A DNA stretch of 59,167 bases from an uncultured Bacteroides sp. (GTDB lineage Bacteria; Bacteroidota; Bacteroidia; Bacteroidales; Bacteroidaceae): the NCBI RefSeq assembly GCF_910585845.1, contig NZ_CAJUHF010000021.1:1-59167 (forward strand). Reading direction: 5' to 3'. Shown piece by piece: positions 9,127 through 18,720 of this stretch (positions are counted from its first letter, which is position 1; each line of letters starts with the position of its first letter). The notes beneath the pieces are model-generated. The model had not been told where the DNA came from. It saw nothing but the letters and a program-made list of their open reading frames with translations, and searched no databases. A program made the position numbers and the translations under genes.

Positions 9127-9170
9127 AAATCCGATAAGTCATAAAAACAAATCCAATAAGTCATGAAAAT
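9127..9170 (+). repeat. 22-bp tandem duplication covering a start codon
   Basis: Two 22-bp copies (AAATCCGATAAGTCAT.. and AAATCCAATAAGTCAT..) lie back to back. The second contains the ATG at 9163 of the SGNH hydrolase, so the duplication includes its translation start region. Confidence 0.65.
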
Positions 9171-9858
9171 GAAACCAATCTTAAGAAAACTGCTGTTCAT
9201 GGTTTCCTGTCTGCCTGCCCTCATCGGCCATGCACAGACCACGGACACTTGCCCGTCCGCCAATGGGCTTAAAGGCAAACGTATAGCCGTCATCGGAGAC
9301 AGCTACGTAAAGAACCATAAAGAACCCGTTGAAAATACCTGGCACTATGCCTTCGCCCGGAAGCATGGCATGGAGTACCTCAACTACGGAAGAAACGGAA
9401 ACAGCATAGCCTATTCCAGCCCCCGCTGGGGAGAAGCTATGTATATAAGGTATAAGGAGATGGCGGATAGTCTGGACTATATTGTCGTAATCGGCGGACA
9501 CAACGATGCCTTCAAACTGGACTCCATCGGAGGTATAGACAACTTCAAAGAGAAACTGGCCATACTTTGCGAAGGGCTTGTTGAGAAGTACCCTACGGCC
9601 AAGATCTTCTTCTTCACCCGATGGACCTGCAAAGACTTCAAGGGAAGTGATTCGGAAAAGGTGGTTGACGCCATGCTTGAAGTATGCGGCAATTACAGCA
9701 TTCCCATTTTCGACTGTGCCCGCCAAGGAGGTATCTATGCCGCAAGCGATACTTTCAGAAAAATCTATTTCCAAGGAGCCAAAGATACAGCTCATCTGAA
9801 CAAGAAAGGACACGAACGCTTCCTGAAAGTGGCGGAAAGTTTTCTGCTACAGTATTAA
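9163..9858 (+). CDS. Secreted SGNH/GDSL hydrolase
   Basis: 231 residues with a signal peptide (ending GHAQ near 25). The SGNH blocks are complete: IAVIGDSYVKN near 43 (nucleophile Ser), LNYGRNGNSIA near 73 (Gly), VVIGGHNDAF near 109 (Asn), and DTAHLNKKGHERF near 209 (Asp, His). It is a small GDSL-type enzyme different from the CE12-like proteins in the locus. Such proteins usually deacetylate carbohydrate; acetylated galacturonate or side-chain sugars are plausible substrates, but the specificity cannot be read from sequence. It follows the GH42 gene by 78 bp and probably shares its transcript. Confidence 0.8.
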   Translation: MKMKPILRKLLFMVSCLPALIGHAQTTDTCPSANGLKGKRIAVIGDSYVKNHKEPVENTWHYAFARKHGMEYLNYGRNGNSIAYSSPRWGEAMYIRYKEMADSLDYIVVIGGHNDAFKLDSIGGIDNFKEKLAILCEGLVEKYPTAKIFFFTRWTCKDFKGSDSEKVVDAMLEVCGNYSIPIFDCARQGGIYAASDTFRKIYFQGAKDTAHLNKKGHERFLKVAESFLLQY

Positions 9859-9863
9859 TTTAA

Positions 9864-9963
9864 GGAAGGTGTGCCATAATGCCCAAATTGAAAGAATTCC
9901 CCCTGTCACAAATAGCTGTGACAGAGGGAATTTTCTTAAAAAAGACGTTTTGACACACCTTCC
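9864..9963. terminator. Nested bidirectional terminator
   Basis: An inner hairpin (9892-9937, AGAATTCCCCCTGTCACA arm pairing with TGTGACAGAGGGAATTTTCT) is followed by A/T runs. It is enclosed by a second perfect 10-bp inverted repeat, GGAAGGTGTG at 9864-9873 and CACACCTTCC at 9954-9963. It sits between the convergent SGNH and SDR genes. Confidence 0.75.
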
Positions 9964-9980
9964 CCTAATGATATCCAGCC

Positions 9981-10796
9981 TTATACCCCACTGAAGGCAC
10001 TAAAACCACCGTCAATCGGCAACAAAGCACCCGTCACAAAGCTGGCAGCGTCACTACACAGGAACTGCACGGCACCATTCAGTTCGTTGATATCCCCAAA
10101 ACGCTTCATCGGCGTCTTTGCCAATACCTTCTTGCTACGGTCCGTCAGCGAACCATCAGGATTGATAAGCACCGCACGGTTCTGGTCGCCAATGAAGAAG
10201 CCTGGCGCAATGGCATTCACGCGAATACCGTCACCGTATTTCAGGGCAAGCTCACTTGCCAGCCACTGGGTAAAGTTGGCAACAGCCGTTTTGGCAGCCG
10301 AATAACCCGGTACACGGGTGATCGCACTGTAAGCAGCCATAGAAGAAACATTCACAATGCACCCCTTACCCTGTTTAGCCATCACCTTACTGAATACTAA
10401 AGAGGGATATACGGTTCCGTTCATATTCAGGTTCGTCACTTTCTCCCAGCAGGAAATGTCCATATCAAAGAAGTGCTGGTCGGGAGCAAGAGTCGCACCC
10501 GGCATATTTCCGCCTGCGATGTTCAGCAGAATGTCCACACGTCCCCATTTCGCCACGATATCGTCGGCAAGTTTCTCGAGGCTGGCAATATCCAATACAT
10601 TGCCCACGATGCCGATGACATCCTCACCATACGTCTTCAGTTCCGCTACACGCTTGTCCAACTGCTCCTGACGGATGTCCACAGCCACTACTTTGGCTCC
10701 TTGTTGCATAAAACACTTGGCAATGCTGCCACCCAACACGCCACCGGCACCGGTGATCACTGCCACTTTGCCTGCAATACTGAATTGTTCGTTCAT
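9981..10796 (-). CDS. SDR oxidoreductase, probable D-mannonate/fructuronate oxidoreductase
   Basis: 271 residues, a classical short-chain dehydrogenase. It has the Rossmann motif TGAGGVLGGSIA near 15-26, NIAGG near 92, catalytic Ser in VNVSSMAAYS near 150 and YSAAK near 164 (Tyr, Lys), and a C-terminal LLPIDGG. It is the second gene of a two-gene operon with mannonate dehydratase (17-bp gap). This strongly suggests it interconverts D-fructuronate and D-mannonate in place of the unrelated UxuB. It is cytosolic. SDR sequence alone does not fix the substrate, so the assignment rests on the neighbour. Confidence 0.75.
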   Translation of the reverse strand: MNEQFSIAGKVAVITGAGGVLGGSIAKCFMQQGAKVVAVDIRQEQLDKRVAELKTYGEDVIGIVGNVLDIASLEKLADDIVAKWGRVDILLNIAGGNMPGATLAPDQHFFDMDISCWEKVTNLNMNGTVYPSLVFSKVMAKQGKGCIVNVSSMAAYSAITRVPGYSAAKTAVANFTQWLASELALKYGDGIRVNAIAPGFFIGDQNRAVLINPDGSLTDRSKKVLAKTPMKRFGDINELNGAVQFLCSDAASFVTGALLPIDGGFSAFSGV

Positions 10797-10813
10797 AATG
10801 TTTCGTCTTTAAA

Positions 10814-11989
10814 TTATTGATTTTTAAGTTCGTCTTGCACTACTGCCATCATTCCCTCCACTTGTGCCAATGCCAGCATACGGCCGTGGAATGAATATCC
10901 GGGATTGTATCCCTGTTTCTCGTCTCCCAGCATCATCCGTCCATGATCCACGCGCATAGGCAGTCCGGGATTCTCTTTTTCGAAGATACGGATAAGGTCG
11001 ATCAGATGCCCACGTCCCTCCAGATGAGAACTTTCGATGAAATTACCGCCCGGCATAGCCGCTGTACTGCGTAAATGCACAAAATGGGTACGCTTGGCAA
11101 ACTTCTTTGCCAACTCACGCGTATCATTATGCTCACCCGCACTGAGCGAACCGGCACAGAAAGTCAGCCCATTGTGCGGATTATCCACCGCATTCAGGAA
11201 CCAGGCAATATCTTCCTCGTTCGTCACGATGCGAGGCAATCCCAACACTTGGAACGGTGGGTCGTCAGGGTGCACACACATGTTAATCCCATACTCTTCG
11301 CACACAGGCATGATGGCTGCAAGGAAATAGCGCATGTTTTCGCGAAGCGCATCGCGGTCGATACCCTCATACAAAGCCAACAGTTTCTTGAAAATATTCA
11401 CCGGATTCTTATCCCCTTCCTTGATGTTTCCGTTCACAAAGCCCTGCGTTTTCACGATAATCGTGTCAATGAGCTCGTCTTTTTCGGCTTCGGTTATGGT
11501 CTTGTCCAGCTCAGCCACCTTTGCCAACTCCTCGGCAGAATAGTCTTTCTCGGCACCTTCACGCTTGAGGATACAGAGGTCGAAGTAAGCGAAACGGATA
11601 CGATCGAAATAGAGGGAAGACGTACCGTCGGCCCATGGATGCTGCAAGTCCGTACGTATCCAGTCAATCACCGGCATAAAGTTGTAGCAAACCGTCTTCA
11701 CACCACATTTACCCAAATTTGCTAGACTGACTTTATAGTTCTCTATCAGCCGGCTGCGCTCCGGTCCTACATACTTGATTGCCTCACATACCGGAAGGCT
11801 CTCTACCACCGACCAACGCAAACCATAGGATTCGATGTACTTCTTCAAATCACTAATCGCCTCTTCGGTCCACACTTCACCGTTGGGCACATCGTGCAAA
11901 GCTGTCACAATGCCTTCTACGCCAATCTGCCTAAGCATGTCCAGCGTAATCTTGTCTTTCTTGCCAAACCATCTCCAAGTCTTTTCCAT
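10814..11989 (-). CDS. uxuA: Mannonate dehydratase
   Basis: 391 residues, normal for UxuA. It dehydrates D-mannonate to 2-keto-3-deoxy-D-gluconate (EC 4.2.1.8) in the cytosol. Metal-binding and family segments are seen: TALHDVPNGEVW near 30, MCVHPDDPPFQVLGLPRI near 240, HFVHLRST near 305, and RVDHGRMMLGDEKQGYNPGYS near 347. It is the first gene of the uxuA-SDR operon and is divergent from an AraC regulator. Unsaturated galacturonate from pectin lyases is normally processed by other enzymes. The presence of uxuA therefore implies that this locus also feeds on glucuronate, or that the operon is a neighbouring hexuronate unit. Confidence 0.95.
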   Translation of the reverse strand: MEKTWRWFGKKDKITLDMLRQIGVEGIVTALHDVPNGEVWTEEAISDLKKYIESYGLRWSVVESLPVCEAIKYVGPERSRLIENYKVSLANLGKCGVKTVCYNFMPVIDWIRTDLQHPWADGTSSLYFDRIRFAYFDLCILKREGAEKDYSAEELAKVAELDKTITEAEKDELIDTIIVKTQGFVNGNIKEGDKNPVNIFKKLLALYEGIDRDALRENMRYFLAAIMPVCEEYGINMCVHPDDPPFQVLGLPRIVTNEEDIAWFLNAVDNPHNGLTFCAGSLSAGEHNDTRELAKKFAKRTHFVHLRSTAAMPGGNFIESSHLEGRGHLIDLIRIFEKENPGLPMRVDHGRMMLGDEKQGYNPGYSFHGRMLALAQVEGMMAVVQDELKNQ

Positions 11990-12054
11990 CTTTGTTATTC
12001 TTTTATTGATTAAGAAACAATTTATGTTTCAGTCTACTTAATTCTAACTTTTTG

Positions 12055-12062
12055 CAAAAGTA
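12055..12062 (-). promoter_or_regulatory. -7 box of the uxuA operon
   Basis: Minus-strand TACTTTTG matches TAnnTTTG, 66 bases before the uxuA start. It lies in the 135-bp gap shared with the divergent AraC gene. Confidence 0.6.
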
Positions 12063-12089
12063 ACGAATTGCCCCATGTCACATTTTTCC

Positions 12090-12097
12090 TATATTTG
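12090..12097 (+). promoter_or_regulatory. -7 box of the AraC gene
   Basis: TATATTTG matches TAnnTTTG. Transcription would begin near 12104, after the upstream TTG at 12068, so the ATG at 12125 is the start. Confidence 0.6.
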
Positions 12098-12124
12098 CAA
12101 AGAATAACTCTAAATTTGCCATTT

Positions 12125-13003
12125 ATGAAGTCTGTCACTCGTCAATTGATAAACGAGCAACTCCCCATTTCGGAGTCATCGCCCATCAAGGCACGTTTCT
12201 ACGACTATGCCCGTTTTACCTATCCCTGGCATTTCCACGCCGAATATGAAATCATCTACTTCAAAGAGGGCACTGGAACCGGCTTTATCGGCAATAATAT
12301 GGAAAGCTTCAAGGCAGGGGACTTCGTCCTGATCGGCTCCAACCTGCCCCACTACATGAAGAACGATGACGCTTATTATGCTGATGACAGTTGTCTCCGG
12401 ACTCAAGGTACCATTATTCAGTTCGAACACGACTTCATGCAGTATTCCATACGCCATTACATCCAGTTCACAAAAATAAAAAAACTGCTGGATGATTCAC
12501 AAAACGGAATTTATTTCCCTGCCGGATGTTCGGCAAGGGCTGTTGATTTGCTTGAAACTATTCCGCTGACATCCGGCATCGAGCAAATCCTGTCTATCCT
12601 ACATTTATTCAAGGAGATGACCGAAATCAGTACCAAAATCATCTTTCCCCCGTCGGATCAAATAGAGCAAATGCAAGGCAACTCACGCCTGGACAAAATT
12701 CTCGCCTATCTGAACCAGCATTACACTCGTCACATGGATTTGAATGAAATCGCCTGCCTGGCTGCTATGTCACCTGCCTCCTTCTGCCGTTTCTTCAAAA
12801 GCAAGACCGGGAAAACCCTGAAAAATTACCTATCGGACATGCGTATCGGATATGCCTGCAAACTCCTTGCCTTGGACAACATGAATATCTCGCAGATCAG
12901 TACCGAATGCGGATTCGACACCATTTCCCACTTCAACAAGTCTTTCAAAAAGAGTACCGGATTCACACCTACGGAATACAGGAAAAAGATACTAACCGAT
13001 TGA
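12125..13003 (+). CDS. AraC family transcriptional regulator
   Basis: 292 residues. The N-terminal part (about 30-110) is a cupin-like sensor, with HFHAEYEIIYFKEGTGTGFI and FKAGDFVLIGSNLPHY as the paired motifs. The C-terminal 100 residues carry the two helix-turn-helix units of the family: LNEIACLAAMSPASFCRFFK and then ISTECGFDTISHFNKSFKK, ending TGFTPTEYRK. It is divergent from uxuA-SDR, with promoters facing away across about 130 bp, which points to local control of the hexuronate operon, with a uronic acid or its derivative as the probable effector. Confidence 0.88.
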   Translation: MKSVTRQLINEQLPISESSPIKARFYDYARFTYPWHFHAEYEIIYFKEGTGTGFIGNNMESFKAGDFVLIGSNLPHYMKNDDAYYADDSCLRTQGTIIQFEHDFMQYSIRHYIQFTKIKKLLDDSQNGIYFPAGCSARAVDLLETIPLTSGIEQILSILHLFKEMTEISTKIIFPPSDQIEQMQGNSRLDKILAYLNQHYTRHMDLNEIACLAAMSPASFCRFFKSKTGKTLKNYLSDMRIGYACKLLALDNMNISQISTECGFDTISHFNKSFKKSTGFTPTEYRKKILTD

Positions 13004-13046
13004 GAGATCGATCTATATCCACCAACACTAGGCATACTTACTAAAA

Positions 13047-13076
13047 AGAGCCGGTCCCCTTTAGCGAACCGGCTCT
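13047..13076 (-). terminator. Terminator of the leftward susCD operon
   Basis: A perfect 9-bp stem, AGAGCCGGT with ACCGGCTCT, is followed on the minus strand by TTTTTAG. It lies between the AraC gene and the end of the SusD gene and could also stop rightward transcription. Confidence 0.75.
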
Positions 13077-13144
13077 CATTTCCCTAAACATGCTCCCTAT
13101 ATAAAGAGCGTTTCAGAATCTGTACAATCCTTATTCAATCAACC

Positions 13145-15232
13145 TTAATATCCTTCATTCTGCATTGCTTTCTTTTCCTCATCCGTTAATGGCTTGCCAC
13201 TATCATTGGTCAAACCATCGAGGAACGATTGAGGAATAGGGCGTAAGTTATGATAAGCTTGGATGTAAAGCGTTTCGGGATTAAACAACTTAGCACGTTT
13301 ATAAAGGGTCTTCGTACGGCTCAATTCATCCCAACGGTTCCATTCACCCAGCAATTCACGGGTACGTTCGTTCAAGATAAAGTTGATTTTGCCTTCCAAG
13401 CTACTACTACTCAACCCCATTGCATCCAATACAGCTTGATCTTCAGCAGGCAGTCTGTCCCAACCTGCTATCTGAAGGTCAGATGCATCCCAACCGCTTT
13501 CCGGGCATTCAACGCCTGTAGAAAGTACATAAGAGTTCTTCTGGATGAATGAATACTCAAATGCTTTCATATTGGTCATTTTTGTTCCATCAGCATCTGT
13601 GTTTTTCTTAACGGTAGTACCCGAAGCAGTCGAATTGCTCTTAAAAGCAATCGTACCATCCACATAATATTCACGGTCTTCATTCTCTTTCCATTCAGCA
13701 CGCTTGCGCAACCGGTTAATAGTAGCCAACGCTCCGTTATCATCACCGTTACGAACCTGACATTCCGCTTTTACCAGATAAGTTTCGCCTACACGTGCCA
13801 TCGTAATGTCACGATGTGCATCTCCTTTCTCACCGGTACGGCTTCCATCAGCAGTCTTGTTTATAGCACAATACATATTGGCCCGATTGGGTGCTGTCGT
13901 ACCATAAGTATTCATCACATATTCGCCATCGGCATAAATAGGAGCAACGTTGGGTACCCACTTACCGGTTTCAGGATTGACAAATGTATGTTCTACACCC
14001 GCACGACCAAACTCCTCTTTGTGGAAACGCGTATCACTCTTCTTATTCAACAAGAAAAGAATACCCTGGTCGCCGAGTTTCGGAGCATTTTCAGCGTTTA
14101 CATAGTCCGGTACTGCCACATTATTACAGATACCGTAGACAGTCTTGAATGTCTTCCACAGACGCGAGTCGTTCACATTGTCGAACACGGCATAAGTATA
14201 TTCCGTAGGACGGCAACGCTGGAAGTCCATTTCACCTATATACTGGCCACGAGGAACGAAACCACCAGAATAAGTATTGAACTGTGAAGAGAAGTAATTA
14301 TAAGTACGATTTCCATAACGACCTGCCGTAGTCGAAGCATCGTTATGCAAGGCTGACATCAGAATCTCTTTTGATTTTTCTATGGCACAATCCACGCCCG
14401 TCCAGTTTGCATACAAGTTGTTGTAATCATTTTCTATACCACGTGCATCAATGACTTCATCGCAAAGTTTGATGGCACGATCCAAATCAGCCTTAGCAGG
14501 ATATTTGTCTTTCCATGTGCAGCGCTCACTCTGACGATAAAGCAAAGCCTTGGCCAAGAAGTGCGCAGCCGTATATTTGGTCCAAGTACCAGCTCCCCGC
14601 CAGTCATCCGTACGGAGCAGATTGTAAGCACTCTCCAAGTCACTAATGACCTGGTTCAATACCTCCTCACCGCTTGCCAGTTTAAAGTTACGCGGAACAC
14701 CGGCACTGACATCGATGGGTTCCAACTGCAATGGACAACGTTCGTATTGGCAGAACAGCCGATAGTAATTGTATCCACGCAAGAAGTAAGCCTCACCCAT
14801 AGCCGAATTACGGTCTTGTTCACTGGTAATAAGAGGAGCCTTTTTCAGTAACAAGTTACAACTTGCAATACCATAATACAATTCATTCCATAAATCAGCG
14901 GGCGAAGGATGATTACGACGTGAGGAACCAGCGGGATTCAACTCAGCCGTATTATAATCCATCCATCCCAAAGAGGTCTCATCCGATCCCATTGAAAACT
15001 CATCGCAACCATAGAGCGTAATGGCATAAGCCCATTCATAACCAAAATGCCAGCGCAAATTACCGTAAAGCCCGGCAGCCATAGCCAATGCCCCTGAACC
15101 TGTTTCAAGCAATGCATCCGTTGTTGTATGGTTTGCATTCTCCTTCAAGAAATCATCGCCGCATGAAGTCGTACCAAGCGTCATTGAGGCAACAAGAATA
15201 CCTGACAATATTTTATTATTAATATTTTTCAT
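13145..15232 (-). CDS. SusD/RagB family glycan-binding lipoprotein (pair 1)
   Basis: 695 residues with a lipoprotein signal (LGTTSCGDDF, Cys near 24), so it is anchored on the outer membrane. It has the SusD tetratricopeptide-type fold: YNYYRLFCQYERCPL near 154, FLAKALLYRQSE near 228, RVGETYLVKAECQVRNGD near 481, and the C-terminal ILNERTRELLGEWNRWDELSRTK near 622. It binds polysaccharide or oligosaccharide and closes the SusC barrel as a lid. It follows its SusC partner by 31 bp. It differs clearly from the SusD of pair 2, so the two pairs probably capture different fragments. Confidence 0.93.
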   Translation of the reverse strand: MKNINNKILSGILVASMTLGTTSCGDDFLKENANHTTTDALLETGSGALAMAAGLYGNLRWHFGYEWAYAITLYGCDEFSMGSDETSLGWMDYNTAELNPAGSSRRNHPSPADLWNELYYGIASCNLLLKKAPLITSEQDRNSAMGEAYFLRGYNYYRLFCQYERCPLQLEPIDVSAGVPRNFKLASGEEVLNQVISDLESAYNLLRTDDWRGAGTWTKYTAAHFLAKALLYRQSERCTWKDKYPAKADLDRAIKLCDEVIDARGIENDYNNLYANWTGVDCAIEKSKEILMSALHNDASTTAGRYGNRTYNYFSSQFNTYSGGFVPRGQYIGEMDFQRCRPTEYTYAVFDNVNDSRLWKTFKTVYGICNNVAVPDYVNAENAPKLGDQGILFLLNKKSDTRFHKEEFGRAGVEHTFVNPETGKWVPNVAPIYADGEYVMNTYGTTAPNRANMYCAINKTADGSRTGEKGDAHRDITMARVGETYLVKAECQVRNGDDNGALATINRLRKRAEWKENEDREYYVDGTIAFKSNSTASGTTVKKNTDADGTKMTNMKAFEYSFIQKNSYVLSTGVECPESGWDASDLQIAGWDRLPAEDQAVLDAMGLSSSSLEGKINFILNERTRELLGEWNRWDELSRTKTLYKRAKLFNPETLYIQAYHNLRPIPQSFLDGLTNDSGKPLTDEEKKAMQNEGY

Positions 15233-15263
15233 ATCACTTATTTTTTGTTTGAAAGATTAACGA

Positions 15264-18200
15264 TTAGAAACCTACATTCAGTCCGAATGTAACACCGCGA
15301 TTATAATAAGATGTACCCATATCCAAATCAATATAATCAACAGACGAATAAATGTCACCCAAATTACGTCCCTGAACATACACCTTCAACGAGTTGATAC
15401 CAATTCTCTTGCAAATGTTTGCCGGAATGTTATAACCCAAAGAAATGTTGCGCAGTTTCAGGAAAGAAGCGTCCTTGTATCCCAACAAACTTGCATAAGA
15501 ATCGCCCGAACCATAGATAGGCATCTGCCATTCAGCATTTGGGTTATTCGGTGTCCAATAATCAATCTTACGCTGCTGGAACTGTCCGGCCTGCGCTTCA
15601 CCGCCTGTTGAAATCATATAACCGAACCGACCGTAAAGTTCAATACCCAACTCAAGACCTTTCCATGTGAAATAGTTTGTCCAACCCAATGTCCAACGCG
15701 GAGTTGTATTACCCAATATCACCTTGTCATCGTTGGCATCCAGTTTGTAATCACCGTTTTGGTCTACCGGTTTCACCATACCGACTTTAAATTTGCTTCC
15801 ATTTTCATTCCATTTTGCCATCTCTGCAGCATCCGATTCCTTCCAAATGCCATCAGCAGCATAATCATAGAAAACACCAATAGACTGACCGATGAACCAT
15901 TTGTTATCGACCATGTCATTCTTGCCATTGGCCAATTCCACGATTTCCTCTTTCTGGAAAGCCGCGTTGAGTGATGATACCCATTCAAAATCCTTAGTAC
16001 GTACAGGAGTCACATTCAGCGAAATGTCCACACCGAAGTTCTTAGTCTGGCCAATGTTCTGCATAGTAGAAGGATAGCCGGTCAGGGTCGGAATATTTAC
16101 TGCCATCAACAAGTCTTTCGTCTTGGAATGATAAATATCTACCGTACCGCTGATGCGATTTCCCAAGAATCCGAAGTCAATACCGTAGTTCCACTGCGTC
16201 GTCTTTTCCCAAGAAAGGTCTTGATTGGACATCATGTTTGCCTTCTTCGACATATCTACATAATAAGGCTCGTTAGTTACAAAAATCATCTGATTGCCTG
16301 TAGAGAACGGCATCCATCCTGTAAAGATACCACCCAAAGTACCATAAGGACTAACAGCAGAGTTACCCGTCGTACCGACACCAATACGCAGTTTCAAATT
16401 GTCAATCCAAGTCAACTCGCTCATGAACTCTTCCTGATTGATACGCCAACCCAATGCAGCCGATGGGAAGAAGTCCCACTTATTGCCTTCTGCCAATACA
16501 GACGAACCGTCATAACGTCCTGATACAGTCAAAAGATAGCGGTCGTTGAATGAATAGTTTATACGAGCCATGTAAGATGCCATTTGGCTTTCGGTCAACC
16601 CGGTTCCCATACTGGCCTTATAGCGGGATTGTGTAATGTCGACAATTCCCATGTTGTTCCACAACATTTCGGGTACGATAATATCCGAAGCATTCATCGA
16701 ACCACTTTCGTGGTTGTTCTTCGAAGCTGTCTGCAACAAAGTCACACCAATATTGTGTTTGCCAAACTGGCGGTTATAAAGAATCATATTATCTAATGTC
16801 CATGAGAAGTAACGGTTTGACCCCCAACTTGCATAGTTTGCCGAACCGGCGAGTGATGCCGATGAACTGTCGCGGAAAATACCATTACGGTTGTAACGGA
16901 AATCAGGTCCGAAAGCAAACTTATAGCTCAACCCTTCCAACGGTTTCCACATCTTGCCGAAATCCAACTGGGCGTAGAAACTTGCCAACGCACGATAGTT
17001 CTCACGGTCATCGGACACTTTTTTCCACTCATCTATCACCGTATAAGTGCGCGATTCGGTATGTGGAGTAGTAATCACATTGCCTTCGTCATCATAAGGT
17101 ACAGCATAACGGGGAATAGCTTTGGCCAATCCGTAAATATCCCCAGGACCGTTGTTGGTACCCGCCTGCCGGTCGACACCATACTGTTGGTCCGCATACG
17201 ACATATTGATTGAAGCCCCGATCTTCACCCAGGGTTTGGGTGTAACATCTATGGTTGCAGCCAAATTGAAACGTTCGTACTCTTGTCCTTTCTGCGTACC
17301 TTTGTTGTTCAAGTAACCGAAAGAGAAAGAACCTTGCAGGTTTTCGCTACCACCGCTGGCACTCAATGTATGTTCGTGAGTAACACCTGTACGCGTAACC
17401 ATACCAGTCCAATCCGTATTGTCCACATTGGAACCATTCCAGGAACCACCTTCCCAGCCCCTATTTACATTTTTCAAAGCGTAAGTGTCACCTGCAAAAA
17501 TCTTTTGGTCATTTTCGTAAGTCGGTGCATCACCAGGTACATAAGCCTCAGGATTATTATTATAATGTGCCCAGCGTTTCCAAGTGATATACTCACTGGC
17601 ACTCATAACAGGCGATTTGTCTTTCAGGGTTTCCAACGTGACTGTTCCTGAATAATTCATAGCAAATGTTCCGACTTTTCCGCGCCTCGTCGTGATCAAC
17701 ACAACACCGTTGGCACCACGTGCACCGTAAATAGCCGTAGAAGAAGCATCTTTCAAGATGTCAATAGACTCAATGTCGCGCGGATTCAAAGTCTCGATAC
17801 CACCTGCACTCAAAGGCACACCATCCACCACATAAAGCGGAGCGTTACTAGCATTCAATGAACGGTTACCACGAATACGGATATCGCCTACACTACCCGG
17901 ACGCTGACTGGAAGTAATATCCACACCGGCAGCCTTACCTTGCAATGCTTCGAAAGCGTTGCTTACCGGCTTCGCATTCAGCTCTTTACTATCCACACGT
18001 GCCAATGCTCCTGTCACGTCGCTCTTCTTCTGAACACCGTAACCTACAACCACAACTTCGTCCAGCATTTCCGTATCTTCGGCAAGCGTTACCTTAAGAG
18101 ACGACTTTCCAGCTACAGAAATATCCTGCGTCTTATACCCCACAAAACTGATTTGGATAGTTCCGCTTTCCGGAACATTAAGAAGAGTAAAATTACCGTC

Positions 18201-18407
18201 AATGTCAGTAATAACTCCGTTTGTAGAACCTTTCACCAATACACTGGCTCCAATAACAGGTTCACCCGTACCGTCTATAACAGTACCCTTCACCGTCTTT
18301 GTCTGCGCTACAACCCCAAGGCTGAAAACAGAGAAAAGAGCAATGAAAAATAGCCGATGAAAAATACTCATGCGGCTCAACAGACTTTGATTCTTGCTGT
18401 TTTTCAT
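15264..18407 (-). CDS. SusC/RagA family TonB-dependent transporter (pair 1)
   Basis: 1047 residues with a signal peptide (ending VVAQ near 35). A carboxypeptidase-like domain follows (about 37-115, GTVIDGTGEPVIGASVLVKG). Then come the TonB box (DEVVVVGYG near 115), the plug (about 120-240, ending AIYGARGANGVVLITT) and an outer-membrane barrel ending GVTFGLNVGF with the terminal Phe. It is the import channel for RG-I-derived oligosaccharides into the periplasm. It is the first gene of a leftward operon with SusD. The promoter about 80 bp upstream carries a 33-bp element mirrored at the divergent susC gene. Confidence 0.95.
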   Translation of the reverse strand: MKNSKNQSLLSRMSIFHRLFFIALFSVFSLGVVAQTKTVKGTVIDGTGEPVIGASVLVKGSTNGVITDIDGNFTLLNVPESGTIQISFVGYKTQDISVAGKSSLKVTLAEDTEMLDEVVVVGYGVQKKSDVTGALARVDSKELNAKPVSNAFEALQGKAAGVDITSSQRPGSVGDIRIRGNRSLNASNAPLYVVDGVPLSAGGIETLNPRDIESIDILKDASSTAIYGARGANGVVLITTRRGKVGTFAMNYSGTVTLETLKDKSPVMSASEYITWKRWAHYNNNPEAYVPGDAPTYENDQKIFAGDTYALKNVNRGWEGGSWNGSNVDNTDWTGMVTRTGVTHEHTLSASGGSENLQGSFSFGYLNNKGTQKGQEYERFNLAATIDVTPKPWVKIGASINMSYADQQYGVDRQAGTNNGPGDIYGLAKAIPRYAVPYDDEGNVITTPHTESRTYTVIDEWKKVSDDRENYRALASFYAQLDFGKMWKPLEGLSYKFAFGPDFRYNRNGIFRDSSSASLAGSANYASWGSNRYFSWTLDNMILYNRQFGKHNIGVTLLQTASKNNHESGSMNASDIIVPEMLWNNMGIVDITQSRYKASMGTGLTESQMASYMARINYSFNDRYLLTVSGRYDGSSVLAEGNKWDFFPSAALGWRINQEEFMSELTWIDNLKLRIGVGTTGNSAVSPYGTLGGIFTGWMPFSTGNQMIFVTNEPYYVDMSKKANMMSNQDLSWEKTTQWNYGIDFGFLGNRISGTVDIYHSKTKDLLMAVNIPTLTGYPSTMQNIGQTKNFGVDISLNVTPVRTKDFEWVSSLNAAFQKEEIVELANGKNDMVDNKWFIGQSIGVFYDYAADGIWKESDAAEMAKWNENGSKFKVGMVKPVDQNGDYKLDANDDKVILGNTTPRWTLGWTNYFTWKGLELGIELYGRFGYMISTGGEAQAGQFQQRKIDYWTPNNPNAEWQMPIYGSGDSYASLLGYKDASFLKLRNISLGYNIPANICKRIGINSLKVYVQGRNLGDIYSSVDYIDLDMGTSYYNRGVTFGLNVGF

Positions 18408-18487
18408 ACTTATAAAATTAAGTTAAACAATAATAATTTTCCGTTTTCATCGGCCAAACAGATACTTCTAACCGTGAAACAACGTTG

Positions 18488-18557
18488 CAAACGTATAAAC
18501 AATTGAACATATAGAGAATGTATTATCGTGTCAAAACATGGAAAATCCTGTCTTTTT
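18488..18557 (-). promoter_or_regulatory. Promoter and putative operator of susC pair 1
   Basis: Minus strand: a 33-bp element (18557-18525) containing GATTTTCCATGTTTTGACAC is followed after 29 nt by TACGTTTG (18495-18488). The copy before the divergent susC matches at 31 of 33 positions and has the same 29-nt spacing. No TTTG lies at the usual -33 position, as expected for an activator-dependent promoter. Confidence 0.7.
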
Positions 18558-18720
18558 CAGTAAAAAAGTAAGGTGAAGCGTAGCGAATAAAATCAAAATA
18601 AGCATTCTCTGTATCATTTTAGACATGGTTGAGTGTCCATCATTCATTTTGGTTCTTTCAGCATTTGGAGTGATAGTGCCTTTTCTATTCGTTTTATCAT
18701 CCGCGGACTGAAAGCCCATT

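Noticed and set aside
12068..12124. Upstream TTG start of the AraC gene
   Set aside because: It lies before the promoter at 12090, so it cannot be translated from that transcript.
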